From: Pseudomonadota bacterium
Lineage (GTDB): Bacteria > Pseudomonadota > Gammaproteobacteria > Burkholderiales > Thiobacillaceae
Assembly (NCBI GenBank): GCA_021802595.1
Contig: JAJZRT010000034.1
Span: forward strand, 1 to 10,627
Direction: 5' to 3'
Length of the DNA: 10,627 nucleotides
Shown here: positions 9,573 through 10,627 of the stretch, in pieces
How the letters are laid out: the number at the start of each line of letters is the position of its first letter
Position numbering within the stretch: the first letter of the stretch is position 1
Notes under the pieces: model-generated
What the model was told of the DNA's origin: nothing
Database searches by the model: none
What the model saw: only the letters and a program-made list of their open reading frames with translations
Program-made: the position numbers and the translations under genes

Positions 9573-10627
9573 GACGACACGGCGAAGGCGGGCATGATCC
9601 TGCGCATGAACCCGTCGAATAGGGGCACGGTGAAGGCCGTGTCGCCATGGGAAGGACTATAGATCATCCCTTTACCGATCAACCTGGCCCGTATAGGGGC
9701 CACCGCCGAGATCTTCTTACCCAGCAGCGTGGCGATGTCGCCAGAGCGATGCGGTCCCGCACCTAGTTCGGCCATGGCGCGCAGATACTGCTTTTCTCCT
9801 TGCGTAAGACGATCGAAGCGCACTCTGAAGAAACTTGCATCCAGTTCCGCCAAGGCCACCTCGTTGGCGCGCCGCGCATCGACCAGGGTGATCGGCGAGT
9901 GATCCGCCTCGCTCCAGGCATGCCGACCCCACTCCTGCAGGAAATAGGGATAGCCCTGCGTGCGCGCCAGGATTTCATCGACTGCCGCGTCGGTGAATTG
10001 GACACCTTCGTGTTCCGCAGGGACGCATAGGGCCTGACGGGCCGATGCCGCATCCAATGGCCCCAGCGGCACGAATTCGAATAGCCGCTCCGCATAGGAT
10101 TTTGCCCGCCCCATCTGGCCAAGCAACTGCGGCAAGCCGGCTGCGACCAGGGTGATCGGCAGCTGGCGCTGACTGGCGCGGTGCAAGGCCGTGATCAAGG
10201 CGGCCAATTGCTCTTCCGGGATGTATTGCAGTTCGTCGATGAATAGCGCCACCACGGTCTTGCGCTCAGCCGCGGATTCCCCGATTGCCGTCAGGAGATC
10301 CGTCAGGTCAGCCTCCAGGTCGCCGCTGTCGGCAACCCCCGGATCGCTGTCGAAATCGATATTCAACTCCACATCGCCATACTTGACCTTGGCCGCCCGC
10401 ACGAAGCTGGCCAGGGCGCCAAGTCCCTTCTTCAGAGCCTTTTTGGCCGCCTGCGCCTTGCTCATGCGAATCAGGGCGGCACGCAGGGCGGGGCCCAGGG
10501 AGGCGGGCAGCGAACGGTCTTCGGGCGCCTCGATGGACACCGGGACGACCCCCTGCTGCTCGGAGGCCAGGCGGATGCGCTGCAACACCACGGTCTTGCC
10601 CACGCCCCGTAACCCATAGAGAACCAT
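9569..10627 (-). CDS. AAA-type ATPase, partial at the right window edge
   Basis: The visible 352 residues begin inside the protein. The Walker A motif GLRGVGKT is at residues 5-12, while such proteins usually carry about 40-60 residues before it, so the ATG at the very edge is probably not the start. The Walker B motif is VVALFIDELQ with D131/E132. A sensor-like strand PITLVAAGLPQL follows at about 157-168, and AERLFEFVPLGPLD later. A C-terminal winged-helix-like region (GEKQYLRAMAELG; SGDIATLLGKK; LIGKGMIYSP) fits the Orc/Cdc6-like or STAND-like P-loop families. It is annotated on many bacterial elements simply as ATP-binding protein. The partner and role are unknown; the inverted-repeat cluster directly downstream makes a DNA-site role plausible. 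Confidence 0.85.
   Translation of the reverse strand: MVLYGLRGVGKTVVLQRIRLASEQQGVVPVSIEAPEDRSLPASLGPALRAALIRMSKAQAAKKALKKGLGALASFVRAAKVKYGDVELNIDFDSDPGVADSGDLEADLTDLLTAIGESAAERKTVVALFIDELQYIPEEQLAALITALHRASQRQLPITLVAAGLPQLLGQMGRAKSYAERLFEFVPLGPLDAASARQALCVPAEHEGVQFTDAAVDEILARTQGYPYFLQEWGRHAWSEADHSPITLVDARRANEVALAELDASFFRVRFDRLTQGEKQYLRAMAELGAGPHRSGDIATLLGKKISAVAPIRARLIGKGMIYSPSHGDTAFTVPLFDGFMRRIMPAFAVSS

Noticed and set aside
9465..9662. 65-codon plus-strand frame near the ATPase end
   Set aside because: It is antisense to the conserved C-terminus of the ATPase and to the hsdR-like stretch, with no clear ribosome site.

Overview
The window looks like part of the core of an integrative and conjugative element (ICE), or a related genomic island or plasmid, from a GC-rich proteobacterium, probably a beta- or gammaproteobacterium. 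The support is a set of small ICE-type genes seen here together: a DUF3577/STY4534-type protein, a DUF3275-type protein, a RadC/JAB-domain protein, a solitary DNA-methyltransferase-like protein, zinc-knuckle microproteins and short membrane proteins. The host was not identified. No rRNA, tRNA, CRISPR array, insertion sequence or integrase is visible.

Almost all genes read leftward (minus strand). From right to left: (1) an AAA-type ATPase cut by the right window edge (10627-9569), followed by a possible remnant of a type I restriction R-subunit start. (2) A non-coding block with nested inverted repeats (9292-9402) and a 34-bp operator-like palindrome (9206-9239) just before a 334-aa coiled-coil, probable DNA-binding protein; this is coupled to a 107-aa gene. 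(3) A leader-led unit of an 84-aa membrane protein and a 57-aa single-span protein, closed by a terminator. (4) A leader-led unit of the DUF3577 protein, a 70-aa membrane protein and two tandem paralogous single-span microproteins of 36 and 37 aa, also closed by a terminator. (5) A leader-led 64-aa gene, whose 3' end overlaps two paralogous small genes (69 and 73 aa) on the plus strand. These two are the only convincing plus-strand genes. (6) The DUF3275 gene, a 94-aa gene and a 67-aa gene, ending at a terminator. (7) A leader-led cluster of 87-aa, 228-aa, RadC-like, 76-aa, two-knuckle zinc protein, methyltransferase-like and 52-aa zinc-finger genes, running to the left edge.

The most striking content is non-coding RNA structure. 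Four transcription-unit leaders share a compact motif: a 6-bp hairpin with a nearly invariant 11-nt loop, whose AUCCC can pair with a downstream GGGAU to make a pseudoknot. Stem arms covary between copies, and a second hairpin lies just upstream. Separately, nine genes have a GC-rich hairpin, usually followed by a U-tract, immediately before the Shine-Dalgarno sequence. Several of these have two alternative 3' arms, as expected of an attenuator. Together they suggest that one RNA-based control layer coordinates most of the module, perhaps keeping it silent until the element is induced. That regulatory reading is inference; the repeated and complementary sequences are directly visible.
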